Shown: in pieces, positions 41,981 to 50,476 of the stretch
How positions within the stretch are numbered: the stretch's first letter is position 1
How the letters are laid out: each line of letters starts with the position of its first letter
Assembly: GCF_000685965.1 (NCBI RefSeq)
Contig: NZ_JMLE01000020.1
Span: 28,525 to 92,524 of the forward strand
DNA from: Arthrobacter sp. UNC362MFTsu5.1
Lineage (GTDB): Bacteria; Actinomycetota; Actinomycetes; Actinomycetales; Micrococcaceae
DNA: 64,000 nt
Direction of reading: 5' to 3'
Translations under genes and position numbers: made by a program
Notes under the pieces: generated by a model
Databases searched by the model: none
What the model saw: the letters and a program-made list of their open reading frames with translations, nothing else
What the model was told of the DNA's origin: nothing

Positions 41981-43216
41981 ATGACCTCCCGTGGCACTGC
42001 TTCACCCTCGCGGACTGCCAAAGGCACCACCAAGACGACCCGACTCACCGGAATCGATGCTGCCCGGGGGCTGGCGCTGCTCGGCATGATGGCCACGCAC
42101 CTGCTTCCCACGTTCGAAGCCAATGCGCAGCTGACGCCCACGTGGATCGGCCTGGCGTTCTCGGGGCGGGCAGCCGCTTTGTTTGCCGTCCTGGCCGGTA
42201 TCGGCCTCGCCCTGTCCACCGGAAAGCAGCATCCGCCCCAGGGCCAGGAGCTGAGCGGCGCACGCCGCGGCATAGCGTTGCGCGCCCTGGTGATCGCCGT
42301 CGTCGGGCTCTTCCTCGGCGGGCTGGACGTGAACGTCGCGGTGATCCTGGTCCACTACGCCGTGCTGTTCCTGTGCGTCCTCCCGTTCATCGGGCTCAGC
42401 ATCAAGCCGCTCTGCGCACTGGCTGCCGGCTGGGTGCTGGGCTCGCCCGTGCTGGCCTACCTGCTGCGGCCGTGGCTGCTTGCCCCTACCCCGCCGCTCC
42501 AGCTGGGCCACAACCCCAACTGGGACGATCTCACCACTCCCGGGCGCCTGCTGGGGGACATCTTCCTGACCGGCTACTACCCGGTCCTGCAATGGCTGAG
42601 CTACCTGCTGATCGGGCTGGTGATCGGCCGGCTGGCACTGACCAGGATGGCCGTCCAGGTGCTGCTGCTGGCCGGCGGCACCGTGGTGGCCGTGCTGGCC
42701 AAGTGGCTGGGAGTGCTGACGATGGATGCGTGGGGCGGCAAGGAGGCGCTGCAGGCCCAGCTCGCGGACCCCCGCTACCCGTTGGACAGCCTTTTGCAGG
42801 TGAACCTTGCCGGGGTGGAGCAATCGGGCTCCTGGTGGTGGCTGGCCAGCAGCGCACCGCATTCGGGCACATCGCTGGACCTGCTCCATACGTCAGCCGT
42901 CGCCGCCGCTGTAGTGGGCGCCTGCCTGCTGCTGGGCAGGCTGGGCGACTGGCTCGCGCTGGACCTCCTGCTCCCCCTGCGGGGCGCAGGGGCCATGACC
43001 CTCACCCTGTACACGGCCCATGTGTGCCTGGTGGCCGCCATGTACCTGCAGCCGCTGCCGGCGGGATGGACACCGGAAGGTGTCTATGCGGCGCAGGCCC
43101 TGACCGCCGTCCTCATCGGAGGCTCGCTGGCGGCACTGAACTGGAGGGGCCCGCTGGAATGGGTGGCGCACGCCGCCAGCGAGGTGGGCCGCTACCAGCG
43201 GGCGGGAATCCGCTAG
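41981..43216 (+). CDS. DUF1624/DUF418-type membrane protein (acyltransferase-like)
   Basis: 411 aa with about ten membrane helices. The N-terminal RLTGIDAARGLALLGMMATHLLPTF matches the heparan-alpha-glucosaminide N-acetyltransferase catalytic domain family (DUF1624) and the related DUF418 proteins; the C-terminal GAGAMTLTLYTAHVCLVAAMYL is typical of DUF418. Members may acylate surface sugars; the reaction is unproven. It is divergent from the SOS-box gene and ends 4 bases into the convergent membrane gene. Confidence 0.82.
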   Translation: MTSRGTASPSRTAKGTTKTTRLTGIDAARGLALLGMMATHLLPTFEANAQLTPTWIGLAFSGRAAALFAVLAGIGLALSTGKQHPPQGQELSGARRGIALRALVIAVVGLFLGGLDVNVAVILVHYAVLFLCVLPFIGLSIKPLCALAAGWVLGSPVLAYLLRPWLLAPTPPLQLGHNPNWDDLTTPGRLLGDIFLTGYYPVLQWLSYLLIGLVIGRLALTRMAVQVLLLAGGTVVAVLAKWLGVLTMDAWGGKEALQAQLADPRYPLDSLLQVNLAGVEQSGSWWWLASSAPHSGTSLDLLHTSAVAAAVVGACLLLGRLGDWLALDLLLPLRGAGAMTLTLYTAHVCLVAAMYLQPLPAGWTPEGVYAAQALTAVLIGGSLAALNWRGPLEWVAHAASEVGRYQRAGIR

Positions 43217-43695
43217 GCGGTCTTGTTGCCCCCGCGGAACAGCTTCAGGGCATCACGCATGGATGCCCGGGCGCGTTTGCGGTCGCCGGCGGCGTCATAG
43301 GCGCAGCTCAGCCGGAACCAGGAGCGCCAGTCGTCCGGCGCTTCTTCGGCTTCGGTGCGGTACTTCTCAAACTCGGCGTCTGCCGATTCCCGCACGATCC
43401 TGCCGGCGGGTGTGCGCTGCAGGTTGTCGACCGGCAGGCCGCCTTCGGCTTCAAGGACCTTGGCCATCTGTTCCGTCCGGGCGCCGAAAAGCAGTTCACG
43501 GACCAGCGCCCAGGCGCCAATGGCCGGCAGGACCAGGTAGGCGGCGCCAATGGCTTTTGCCACGGGGTTGGGGTCGGTGAGTAGCAGCACGGACCGCTGG
43601 AAGGACACCACCAAATAGAAGACCAGCAGGAGCGTCACCGCGCCGACCCAGATCTTGGTGCGGTTCTTCTTCAGTCCGGTGAGGACATTGCCCAT
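43213..43695 (-). CDS. Conserved membrane protein next to dapB
   Basis: 160 aa. Two membrane helices (KIWVGAVTLLLVFYLVVSF and AIGAAYLVLPAIGAWALVRELLF) are followed by a soluble C-terminal part with a TPR-like helix pair (DWRSWFRLSCAYDAAGDRKRARASMRDALKLF). As I recall, a membrane gene is also found beside dapB in mycobacteria (Rv2772c). Function unknown. It follows dapB by 5 bases, so the two are an operon. Confidence 0.75.
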   Translation of the reverse strand: MGNVLTGLKKNRTKIWVGAVTLLLVFYLVVSFQRSVLLLTDPNPVAKAIGAAYLVLPAIGAWALVRELLFGARTEQMAKVLEAEGGLPVDNLQRTPAGRIVRESADAEFEKYRTEAEEAPDDWRSWFRLSCAYDAAGDRKRARASMRDALKLFRGGNKTA

Positions 43696-43700
43696 TGCCG

Positions 43701-44459
43701 TCAGACCCCGAGGTCCAGGTAGCCGTCCAGGCCCACGGTCAGTCCTGGGTGGCCGGCCACGTTCCGCACGCCCAGCAGCACGCCGGGCATGAACGAAGCC
43801 CGGTCGAAGGAGTCGTGGCGCAGGGTCAGCTGCTCCCCCGGTCCGCCGAGGAGGACTTCCTGGTGGGCCACCAGGCCGCGGAGGCGCACGCTGTGGACGC
43901 GGATGCCGTCCACATCGCAGCCGCGGGCACCGGCCAGTTCTGTGGTGGTGGCGTCCGGGCTGGCGCCGATGCCGGCGGCGGCGCGTTCGGCTGCGATCAG
44001 CTGTGCGGTGCGGACCGCGGTGCCGGAGGGCGCGTCAACCTTGTCCGGGTGGTGCAGCTCGATGACTTCCACGGATTCGAAGTATTTGGCGGCTTTGGCG
44101 GCAAACGCCGATGCCAGCACGGAACCGAGCGCAAAGTTCGGGGCAATAAGGACGCCCACTCCGGCGCTGCGGCCCAGCAGTTCCTCCAGTTCGCCGAGCC
44201 TGCCGGCGTCCCAGCCGGTGGTGCCGACGACGGCGTGCATGCCGTGTTCGACGGCGAAGCGGACGTTCGCTTCGGTGCTTTCCGGGACCGTCAGGTCCAC
44301 CACAACGCGGGCGCCGGCGTCCACCAGCTGCTCCAGGGAATCACCGCGTCCGAGGGCCGCTACGAGCTTCATGTCGGGGGCCGCTTCCACGGCTTTCACG
44401 GCCTCGGCGCCCATGCGCCCGTTCGCGCCCAGGACGGCGACGGCAAGTTGTTCGGTCAT
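43701..44459 (-). CDS. dapB: 4-hydroxy-tetrahydrodipicolinate reductase
   Basis: 252 aa. The Rossmann motif is AVLGANGRMGAE; the active-site region EVIELHHPDKVDAPSGTAVRTA carries the two His and the Lys that bind substrate. It reduces HTPA to tetrahydrodipicolinate with NAD(P)H, after DapA. Confidence 0.96.
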   Translation of the reverse strand: MTEQLAVAVLGANGRMGAEAVKAVEAAPDMKLVAALGRGDSLEQLVDAGARVVVDLTVPESTEANVRFAVEHGMHAVVGTTGWDAGRLGELEELLGRSAGVGVLIAPNFALGSVLASAFAAKAAKYFESVEVIELHHPDKVDAPSGTAVRTAQLIAAERAAAGIGASPDATTTELAGARGCDVDGIRVHSVRLRGLVAHQEVLLGGPGEQLTLRHDSFDRASFMPGVLLGVRNVAGHPGLTVGLDGYLDLGV

Positions 44460-44513
44460 GGACTTAACCCTACCGTCGGGCCCGCCGCCCGGATGAACCG
44501 GGACGGGAGGTTA

Positions 44514-44969
44514 CTAGGCCCCGGCCCCGACCCATTCGACGGTCCCGTCGCTGAAGAACTGTTCCTTCCAGATGGGCACCTCCGCCTTGATCCGGTCAAC
44601 GAGCTCCGAGCACACGTCGAACGCCTGGCCGCGGTGCGAGGCGGACACGGCGCACACCAGTGCGGGGTCGCCGATTTCCAGCATGCCCACCCGGTGCGCG
44701 GCCCAGATCCGCACTGTTTCGCCGCCGTCGCCCGCATGTTCGGCCACCAGCCGGGCAACGACGTCGGCCATCACCTGGTGGGCGGTGGGATGCGCACTGT
44801 AGCTGAGCCGCTCAACGGGCTTGCCGCCGTCGTGGTTCCTGACCACTCCGCTGAAGCTGACCACGGCGCCCGCCGTGTCCGATTCCACAGCGGCGATAGC
44901 CTGCGCCACGGAGATGGGCTCCGCGCTCAACACGGCGTTCACGATCTCGAATCCGGTTTCAGTGCTCAT
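44514..44969 (-). CDS. moaE: Molybdopterin synthase catalytic subunit
   Basis: 151 aa. GAVVSFSGVVRNHDGGKPVERLSYSAHPTAHQVM and VCAVSASHRGQAFDVCSELVDRIKAEVPIWKEQFF match MoaE, with the catalytic Lys in VPIWKEQ. With thiocarboxylated MoaD it adds the dithiolene sulfurs to cPMP. ATG 44969 overlaps moaB by 11 bases. Its MoaD partner is encoded at 50199. Confidence 0.95.
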   Translation of the reverse strand: MSTETGFEIVNAVLSAEPISVAQAIAAVESDTAGAVVSFSGVVRNHDGGKPVERLSYSAHPTAHQVMADVVARLVAEHAGDGGETVRIWAAHRVGMLEIGDPALVCAVSASHRGQAFDVCSELVDRIKAEVPIWKEQFFSDGTVEWVGAGA

Positions 44970-45483
44970 GGCTGCCTTCCAGTTGGTCGCACAGGTGGGT
45001 GATGACCGGATCAAGCACGCCCAGGCCGTCCATGACTCCCTTGGGTGATCCGGGAAGATTAACGATGAACGTCCGACCCGCCGCGCCCGCGTGTCCGCGG
45101 CTCAGCATCGCCATGGGCGTCTTCGACAGGCCGGCCTGCCGGATACCCTCCATGATCCCCGGAATCTCGCGGTCCAGCAGGGGCACCGTCATCTCAGGGG
45201 TCAGGTCATCGGGGCTGAGTCCGGTCCCGCCGCTGGTGATGATGACCGCGGGGTGCTGCGTGAGGAGGGCGCGCAGCGCGGCGCCCACAGGCTCACCGTC
45301 GGGCACCACCATGGCCGGGAACGTCTCGAAGCCGTGCTCCGTCAGCCAGTCGGTGATCACCGGACCGGTTTCGTCGCGGTAGATGCCCGCAGCGGCCCGG
45401 TTGGAGGCAATAACGACGCCGGCCTTCCGGCCGGTGGCCTCTCCGTGGCGGTGCGGTTCGGGCTGCTGTCCAAAGCTGCTCAT
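44959..45483 (-). CDS. MogA/MoaB family molybdenum cofactor protein
   Basis: 174 aa. VIASNRAAAGIYRDETGPVITDWL and VIITSGGTGLSPDDLTPEMTVPLLDREIPGIMEGIR match the MogA/MoaB family, which adenylates molybdopterin before metal insertion by MoeA. GSPKGVMDGL is typical near the C-terminus. ATGA overlap with moaC. MogA rather than MoaB activity is inferred from the absence of another candidate here. Confidence 0.92.
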   Translation of the reverse strand: MSSFGQQPEPHRHGEATGRKAGVVIASNRAAAGIYRDETGPVITDWLTEHGFETFPAMVVPDGEPVGAALRALLTQHPAVIITSGGTGLSPDDLTPEMTVPLLDREIPGIMEGIRQAGLSKTPMAMLSRGHAGAAGRTFIVNLPGSPKGVMDGLGVLDPVITHLCDQLEGSHEH

Positions 45484-45974
45484 GCTGTCCAGTCCCCGCT
45501 CTTGCCGCCGCTTTTGGCCAGCACCCTGATATCGGTCAAAACGGCGTGCTTGTCCACTGCCTTGATCATGTCGTACACGCTCAGTGCCGCCACCGATGCT
45601 GCTGTGAGGGCTTCCATTTCGACGCCGGTCACGCCCCGTGTCTTGACGGTGGCCAGCACCAGGACCGAATCGCGGCCCAGTTCAAAGTCAACGGTGACCT
45701 TGGAGATGGGCAGCGGATGGCACAGCGGGATGAGCTCGGGGGTCTTCTTGGCGGCCATGATTCCTGCCACGCGGGCCACCGCCAAAGCGTCGCCCTTCGG
45801 CAGGTCGCCCGCGCCCAGGAGGGCGAGCACCTCCGCGGTGGTGCGGACCGTGGCGGTGGCTGTGGCCTCCCGCGTGGTCTCGGCCTTGCCGGAAACATCA
45901 ACCATCTGCGCTGTTCCGTCACGGCGCAGATGCGTCAGCCCGGCAGCATTGTCTTCAGTGTTCACAGCGTCCAT
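45480..45974 (-). CDS. moaC: Cyclic pyranopterin monophosphate synthase
   Basis: 164 aa. MVDVSGKAETTREATA, GIMAAKKTPELIPLCHPLPISKVTVDF and TGVEMEALTAASVAALSVYDMIKAVDK are the MoaC hallmarks, with catalytic Lys and Asp in YDMIKAVDK. It turns the MoaA product into cPMP. It overlaps moeA by 13 bases. Confidence 0.97.
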   Translation of the reverse strand: MDAVNTEDNAAGLTHLRRDGTAQMVDVSGKAETTREATATATVRTTAEVLALLGAGDLPKGDALAVARVAGIMAAKKTPELIPLCHPLPISKVTVDFELGRDSVLVLATVKTRGVTGVEMEALTAASVAALSVYDMIKAVDKHAVLTDIRVLAKSGGKSGDWTA

Positions 45975-47191
45975 ACTTCCACTTCTGCGCCCGCGGCGAG
46001 CGCAGAAGTCCCCACCGGGACATGGATGAGGGCGTTGGAGCTGGCGAGGGCATGGACCAGGTGCGATCCTGCACCGCCTTCCAGCCGGACCGTGCCGTCC
46101 GGCAGGAGGGTTCCGCGCCGGACCTGGTGCTTGCCCGCGGGTGACTCCACCGGCTCCGCCAGCCGGGCCCGGATGGCAGGCCTCGGCGCCGGCGCCCCGA
46201 ACAAAGAGCTGAGGACCGGACGGAGGAATATCTCGAAGGAGACCAGGCAGCTGACCGGGTTACCCGGGAAGCCGATGAACGGAACCCCGTCGAACCGCCC
46301 GATTCCCTGCGGGCCGCCGGGCTGCATGGCCACATGCAGGAATTCCACGTCCTGGTCCGCCGTGGCCTGCCGGACCACTTCGTAGGCGCCCTTGCTGACG
46401 CCGCCAGTGGTGACGATCAGGTCCACGTCGGGCGCGCGCTCCCGCAGCATGGCGGCGAGTTCCTCCGGACTGTCCGTTGAGATCGCTGCCCGCTGGACAT
46501 CCAGCCCGGCCTGGCTCATGGCTGCTTCCAGGAGCGTGCCGTTGGCGTCGTAGATCTTGCCGGGTGCCAGCGTGCCGCCGGGTTCCACCACTTCGTCCCC
46601 CGTGGTGGCGAGGAGCACTTTCAGCTTCCGGTGCACGCTGACCCCGGTGATGCCCAGTGCCGCCAGGAGCCCCAGCTGGCCCGGGCCCAGGAACGTTCCG
46701 CCGGCGAGCGCCAGCTCCCCTGAGCGGATATCGCTGCCCGCGTTCCGGACGTAGGTGCCCGGCTCCGTTGCCGGCAGCCGGACCGTGGCCGCCGTTCCGG
46801 GGTCCGGGAAGGAATCGGGAACGGCCCTCTCAATGGGCACGACGGCGTCGGCTCCGGGGGGAATCATGGCGCCGGTCATGATGGGGGCGGCCGTGCCCGG
46901 CTCCAGGGCGGCCGCGGTGGCACCGGCCGGGATGGGCGCCACCACCGTGAGGTTCGCCCCGCCGTCGGCAATGTCACTGCTGCGGACGGCAAAGCCGTCC
47001 ATCTGGGAGTTGTCGAACGGCGGCAGGTCCACGGGAGCGGGGATATCCGCAGCCAGCCCGCGCCCCAGCGCCGCCAGGAGCGGCAGTTCTTCGGTTCGGC
47101 CGGTTCCGGGGAGGTGGGCCAGCAGCTCCCGCACGGTGTCGCGGTGGGCCTCCACAGTGCGGGCCTGATGCCCGTCGTCGGTGCGGTGCAT
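45962..47191 (-). CDS. moeA: Molybdopterin molybdenumtransferase
   Basis: 409 aa. Domain order: N-terminal lid with LPPFDNSQMDGFAVRSSDI, then the MogA-like domain (VLLATTGDEVVEPGGTL and VDLIVTTGGVSKGAYEVV) and a small C-terminal beta domain. It inserts molybdate into adenylated molybdopterin. It is first in the overlapping set moeA-moaC-moaB-moaE, which fits one operon. Confidence 0.95.
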   Translation of the reverse strand: MHRTDDGHQARTVEAHRDTVRELLAHLPGTGRTEELPLLAALGRGLAADIPAPVDLPPFDNSQMDGFAVRSSDIADGGANLTVVAPIPAGATAAALEPGTAAPIMTGAMIPPGADAVVPIERAVPDSFPDPGTAATVRLPATEPGTYVRNAGSDIRSGELALAGGTFLGPGQLGLLAALGITGVSVHRKLKVLLATTGDEVVEPGGTLAPGKIYDANGTLLEAAMSQAGLDVQRAAISTDSPEELAAMLRERAPDVDLIVTTGGVSKGAYEVVRQATADQDVEFLHVAMQPGGPQGIGRFDGVPFIGFPGNPVSCLVSFEIFLRPVLSSLFGAPAPRPAIRARLAEPVESPAGKHQVRRGTLLPDGTVRLEGGAGSHLVHALASSNALIHVPVGTSALAAGAEVEVWTL

Positions 47192-47311
47192 GCGTTCCTT
47201 ACCTTGGTCCGGGCGTTGTTGTCGGGTTCACTGCGTTGTCGGTTTCACTGCGGCGTCGGGTTCACTGCGGCGTTCCGCCGCTGCGGTCGTTCCCGCGAAA
47301 CGTTCGGCCCG

Positions 47312-48940
47312 TTACGGCGTCACGTCAACTCTAATGGTGTGGAATCCGGTGGCGCCGTCCGGAGCCACCCGGGCACGGTCTTCGATCTGCGGTGCACCGT
47401 TCAGGTCCGTGGCCCGGACCTGGATCTCGTACTGCCCGGGCGTCAGGGGCACCGACAGCTGCCACTGGTACCACGTGTCCCGGGATATGCCGGGCGCAAG
47501 TTCCACCGCCTGCCAGGGGCCGCGGTTGACGCGAAGTTCCACCTTGCCGATGCCGGTGTGCTGGGCCCACGCGACGCCGCCGAAGGCCACCGTTCCGGCA
47601 CGAACCGGGCGGCCGGAGCGCGGAACGTCGATGCGCGAGGACGTCTTGATGGGTCCGCGTTCGCTCCAGCCGCGGGGCGTCCAATAGCCGACGTCGTCAG
47701 CGAACCTGGTCACCTTGAGCCCAGTAAGCCACTTGGTGGCGGAAACATAGCCGTACAGGCCCGGCACCACAAGCCGCACCGGGAAGCCGTGCTCGAGAGG
47801 CAGCGGCTCGCCGTTCATCCCGACGGCGATCAAGGCATCGCGGTCGTCGGTGAGGACCTCCAGCGGTGTGCCGGCCGTCCAGCCGTCCTTGCTGCGGGAC
47901 AGCACCATGTCCGCACCGCTCCGCGGCCCTGCCATGGCCAGCAGTTCGCGGACCGGCCATCCCAGCCACAGCGCATTGCCGATCAGGTCGCCGCCCACTT
48001 CGTTGGAGACGCAGGCGATGGTCACGTGGCGTTCAATCATGGGCTTGGACAGCAGCGTGGCGAAATCCAGTTCAATCTCCCGCTCCACCATGCCCGTGAC
48101 CTTGAGGACCCAGGAGTCGGGGTCCACTGCCGGAACCGTGAGGGCGGTGTCGATCCGGTAGAAGTCCCGGTTGGGAGTCACCAGCGGACTGATGCCGTCA
48201 AGGTTCAGCGCAGCGCCCGCCGGAACCGGCGGAGCCGGAGACGCGGCGGCCGGCAGGGCAAGCTTGCTGCGGAATTCGCTGACTCCGGCAGCGGCTCCTC
48301 GCAACGCTGTGGCAAGCCCTCCGCCAACTGCCGCGACGACGGCCCCTCCGCCAAGTGCTTGCAGGAACCGGCGCCGGCCGGCCTGGGCAGGTGACGCCGC
48401 GGCGGCTGGAGGCGCTGGCGCGGCGGCTGAAGCCGCTGGCGCGGCCGCTGAAGCCGCGTCCCAGTCGCGAAGGCGCGACATCAGCCACCGGAGCACCAGG
48501 ATTGCGGCTGCCGCGGCAAGCAGGGGCAGCACCATGGCGTTGCCGGACGCCTGGGCGCGGCCCAGGACCGCCACGAGGCCCACAACGCCAAAGATGGAGA
48601 TGACCGCAAACCCGGCGTAGCGGCGGCGCCATTCCAGGAGGCCGGCCAGTGCAGCCAGCGCCGCAATGGCCAGCCCCATGCCGACGAGCAGCGCCAACTT
48701 GTCCGCGGTACCGAACGCCGAGACCGCCCAGTCCTTGACGGCTGGCGGAACGGCGTCGATCACGGCACCGCCAACGGCCGTCATGGGCGACAGCGCCGGG
48801 CTCACGAGGGCCGCCACAAGCTCGCCGACCACCACTCCCGCGGCCACGGCCACAACACCGGCGGCAGCGGCCCACCTTGCCGCGGCTGATGCCGGCATGC
48901 CTGCCGGGAGCCGGACTGTTGCCGACTGGGACTTATTCAC
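47312..48940 (-). CDS. Membrane-anchored molybdopterin oxidoreductase (sulfite oxidase family) with internal Tat motif
   Basis: About 542 aa. Four helices lie in the first 165 residues, then an Ala/Pro linker, then GRRRFLQALGGGAVVAAVGGG, a twin-arginine motif with a fifth helix. The catalytic domain follows (NRDFYRIDTALTVPAVDPDSW), with Moco Cys in HVTIACVSNEVGGDLIG, and ends in a Mo-oxidoreductase dimerisation domain. With four helices the N-part ends in the cytoplasm, so the folded Moco domain would need Tat export. The substrate is unknown. GTG 48940 follows TATGCT by 6 bases, suggesting a leaderless mRNA; a GTG eight codons earlier is possible. It lies beside the Moco genes. Confidence 0.9.
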   Translation of the reverse strand: MNKSQSATVRLPAGMPASAAARWAAAAGVVAVAAGVVVGELVAALVSPALSPMTAVGGAVIDAVPPAVKDWAVSAFGTADKLALLVGMGLAIAALAALAGLLEWRRRYAGFAVISIFGVVGLVAVLGRAQASGNAMVLPLLAAAAAILVLRWLMSRLRDWDAASAAAPAASAAAPAPPAAAASPAQAGRRRFLQALGGGAVVAAVGGGLATALRGAAAGVSEFRSKLALPAAASPAPPVPAGAALNLDGISPLVTPNRDFYRIDTALTVPAVDPDSWVLKVTGMVEREIELDFATLLSKPMIERHVTIACVSNEVGGDLIGNALWLGWPVRELLAMAGPRSGADMVLSRSKDGWTAGTPLEVLTDDRDALIAVGMNGEPLPLEHGFPVRLVVPGLYGYVSATKWLTGLKVTRFADDVGYWTPRGWSERGPIKTSSRIDVPRSGRPVRAGTVAFGGVAWAQHTGIGKVELRVNRGPWQAVELAPGISRDTWYQWQLSVPLTPGQYEIQVRATDLNGAPQIEDRARVAPDGATGFHTIRVDVTP

Positions 48941-49072
48941 TACTCCAGCATAGGTTCGGGGCACTCGCGCGGGGCGCCTTTTCCGGCTTCAGTGGCGATC
49001 CGCCGGGATTCCGTGAGATCCGCCGGTGTCACGGGCGTGATGGTTGGCCCCAACGTGGCGTAGCCTGAATTT

Positions 49073-50194
49073 ATGAGTGTTCAGCTTGGTATGCCGCAAC
49101 CCCGGGAGGGGGCAGGTTCGGATCCGGTGGTGCCGTCGCGGCCGGCGGGCACGCCTGCGGGCCTCATGGACCGCTACGGACGCCGCGCCACGGACATGAG
49201 GCTGTCCCTGACGGACAAATGCAATCTGCGCTGCACCTATTGCATGCCGGCCGAAGGCCTCGAGTGGCTGGCCAAGCAGGCCGTGATGTCCGCCGAGGAA
49301 ATCGTCAGGATAGTACGGATCGGCGTCGACCTGCTGGGCGTGCGCGAACTGCGCCTCACCGGCGGCGAACCCCTGGTCCGGGCGGACCTGCTCGACATCA
49401 TTTCCGCCCTGCGCAAGGCCCACCCGCAGCTGCCGATTTCCATGACCACGAACGCCGTCGGCCTGGACAAGAAGGCAGCGGGGCTGAAAGCCGCCGGACT
49501 TTCCCGGATCAACGTTTCGCTGGATTCCCTGCACGAGGAAACGTTCACCAAACTGACCCGCAGGCCTTTCCTGGACAAGGTCCTCGCCGGCGTGGATGCC
49601 GCGTGGGCAGCCGGACTCGGTCCCGTGAAGCTCAACGCCGTGCTGATGCGGGGAATAAACGACGCCGAATCCCCGTCCCTGCTGGCCTGGGCGCTGGACC
49701 GCGGGTACGAACTCCGCTTCATTGAACAAATGCCGCTGGACGCCGACCACGGGTGGACCCGCCGGAACATGGTCACCGCCGCCGAAATCCGCGAACTCCT
49801 GTCCGTCGATTATGTGCTCAGCGCCGATCCCAGGGACCGAGACGGCGCCCCGGCGGAACGCTTCGAGGTACGACGCCGGACGCCGGGATCCGCTGACGCA
49901 ACCGGCCCCGTGCTGGGCACGGTGGGAATCATCGCCTCTGTGACCGAGCCGTTCTGCTCGGACTGCAAGCGCACCCGGATCACGGCCGAGGGCAAGATCA
50001 TGAGCTGCCTGTTCTCACGCGAAGAATTCGATCTGCTGGGGCTGCTGCGCGAGGGTGCCACTGACCAGCAGCTCGCCGAACGCTGGCAGGACGCCATGTG
50101 GCTCAAGCCCAAGGCCCACGGCATGGACCACGTCGGACTGGACGCCCCGGACTTTGTCCAGCCGGACCGCAGCATGAGCGCCATCGGAGGCTAA
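49073..50194 (+). CDS. moaA: GTP 3',8-cyclase
   Basis: 373 aa radical SAM enzyme. The SAM cluster is CNLRCTYCMP; the C-terminal cluster Cys are in FCSDCKRTRITAEGKIMSCLF; the C-terminus ends GG. It starts Moco synthesis by rearranging GTP. No ribosome-binding site is visible; TAGCCT at 49062-49067 lies 5 bases before the ATG, so the mRNA may be leaderless. It heads a moaA-moaD pair divergent from the oxidoreductase gene. Confidence 0.95.
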   Translation: MSVQLGMPQPREGAGSDPVVPSRPAGTPAGLMDRYGRRATDMRLSLTDKCNLRCTYCMPAEGLEWLAKQAVMSAEEIVRIVRIGVDLLGVRELRLTGGEPLVRADLLDIISALRKAHPQLPISMTTNAVGLDKKAAGLKAAGLSRINVSLDSLHEETFTKLTRRPFLDKVLAGVDAAWAAGLGPVKLNAVLMRGINDAESPSLLAWALDRGYELRFIEQMPLDADHGWTRRNMVTAAEIRELLSVDYVLSADPRDRDGAPAERFEVRRRTPGSADATGPVLGTVGIIASVTEPFCSDCKRTRITAEGKIMSCLFSREEFDLLGLLREGATDQQLAERWQDAMWLKPKAHGMDHVGLDAPDFVQPDRSMSAIGG

Positions 50195-50198
50195 GGCA

Positions 50199-50465
50199 TT
50201 GAACGTACGTTACTTCGCTGCCGCGCGCGCGGCGGCAGGGGTGGAAGAGGAACGCTTTGAGCTTCCGGCCGGCTCCACCATGGAATCGCTGTTATGCGCC
50301 GTGCTCGACGTCGACCGGCCGGCTCCGCCCGCCGGCACGCCTCCCCTTGGGAGGCTTCTTTCGCGAAGCAGTTTCCTGCTCAACGAAGTGGCCGTCCGCG
50401 ACCGGTCCGTGGTCCTGGGACCGAACGACGTGGTGGACGTGCTTCCGCCGTTTGCCGGCGGGTAG
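50199..50465 (+). CDS. moaD: Molybdopterin synthase sulfur carrier subunit
   Basis: 88 aa ubiquitin-like protein: MNVRYFAAARAAAGVEEERFELPAGSTMESLL and C-terminal VDVLPPFAGG with the Gly-Gly that is thiocarboxylated. It carries sulfur to MoaE. A TTG at 50199 is the likely start, with GGAGG 8 bases upstream inside the end of moaA. Confidence 0.92.
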   Translation: MNVRYFAAARAAAGVEEERFELPAGSTMESLLCAVLDVDRPAPPAGTPPLGRLLSRSSFLLNEVAVRDRSVVLGPNDVVDVLPPFAGG

Positions 50466-50476
50466 GGATTCAGCGG

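Noticed and set aside
41473..43584. Long open frame covering the membrane protein gene in another frame
   Set aside because: Runs through the SOS box and two real genes; Arg/Pro/Gly-rich translation typical of an off-frame read.
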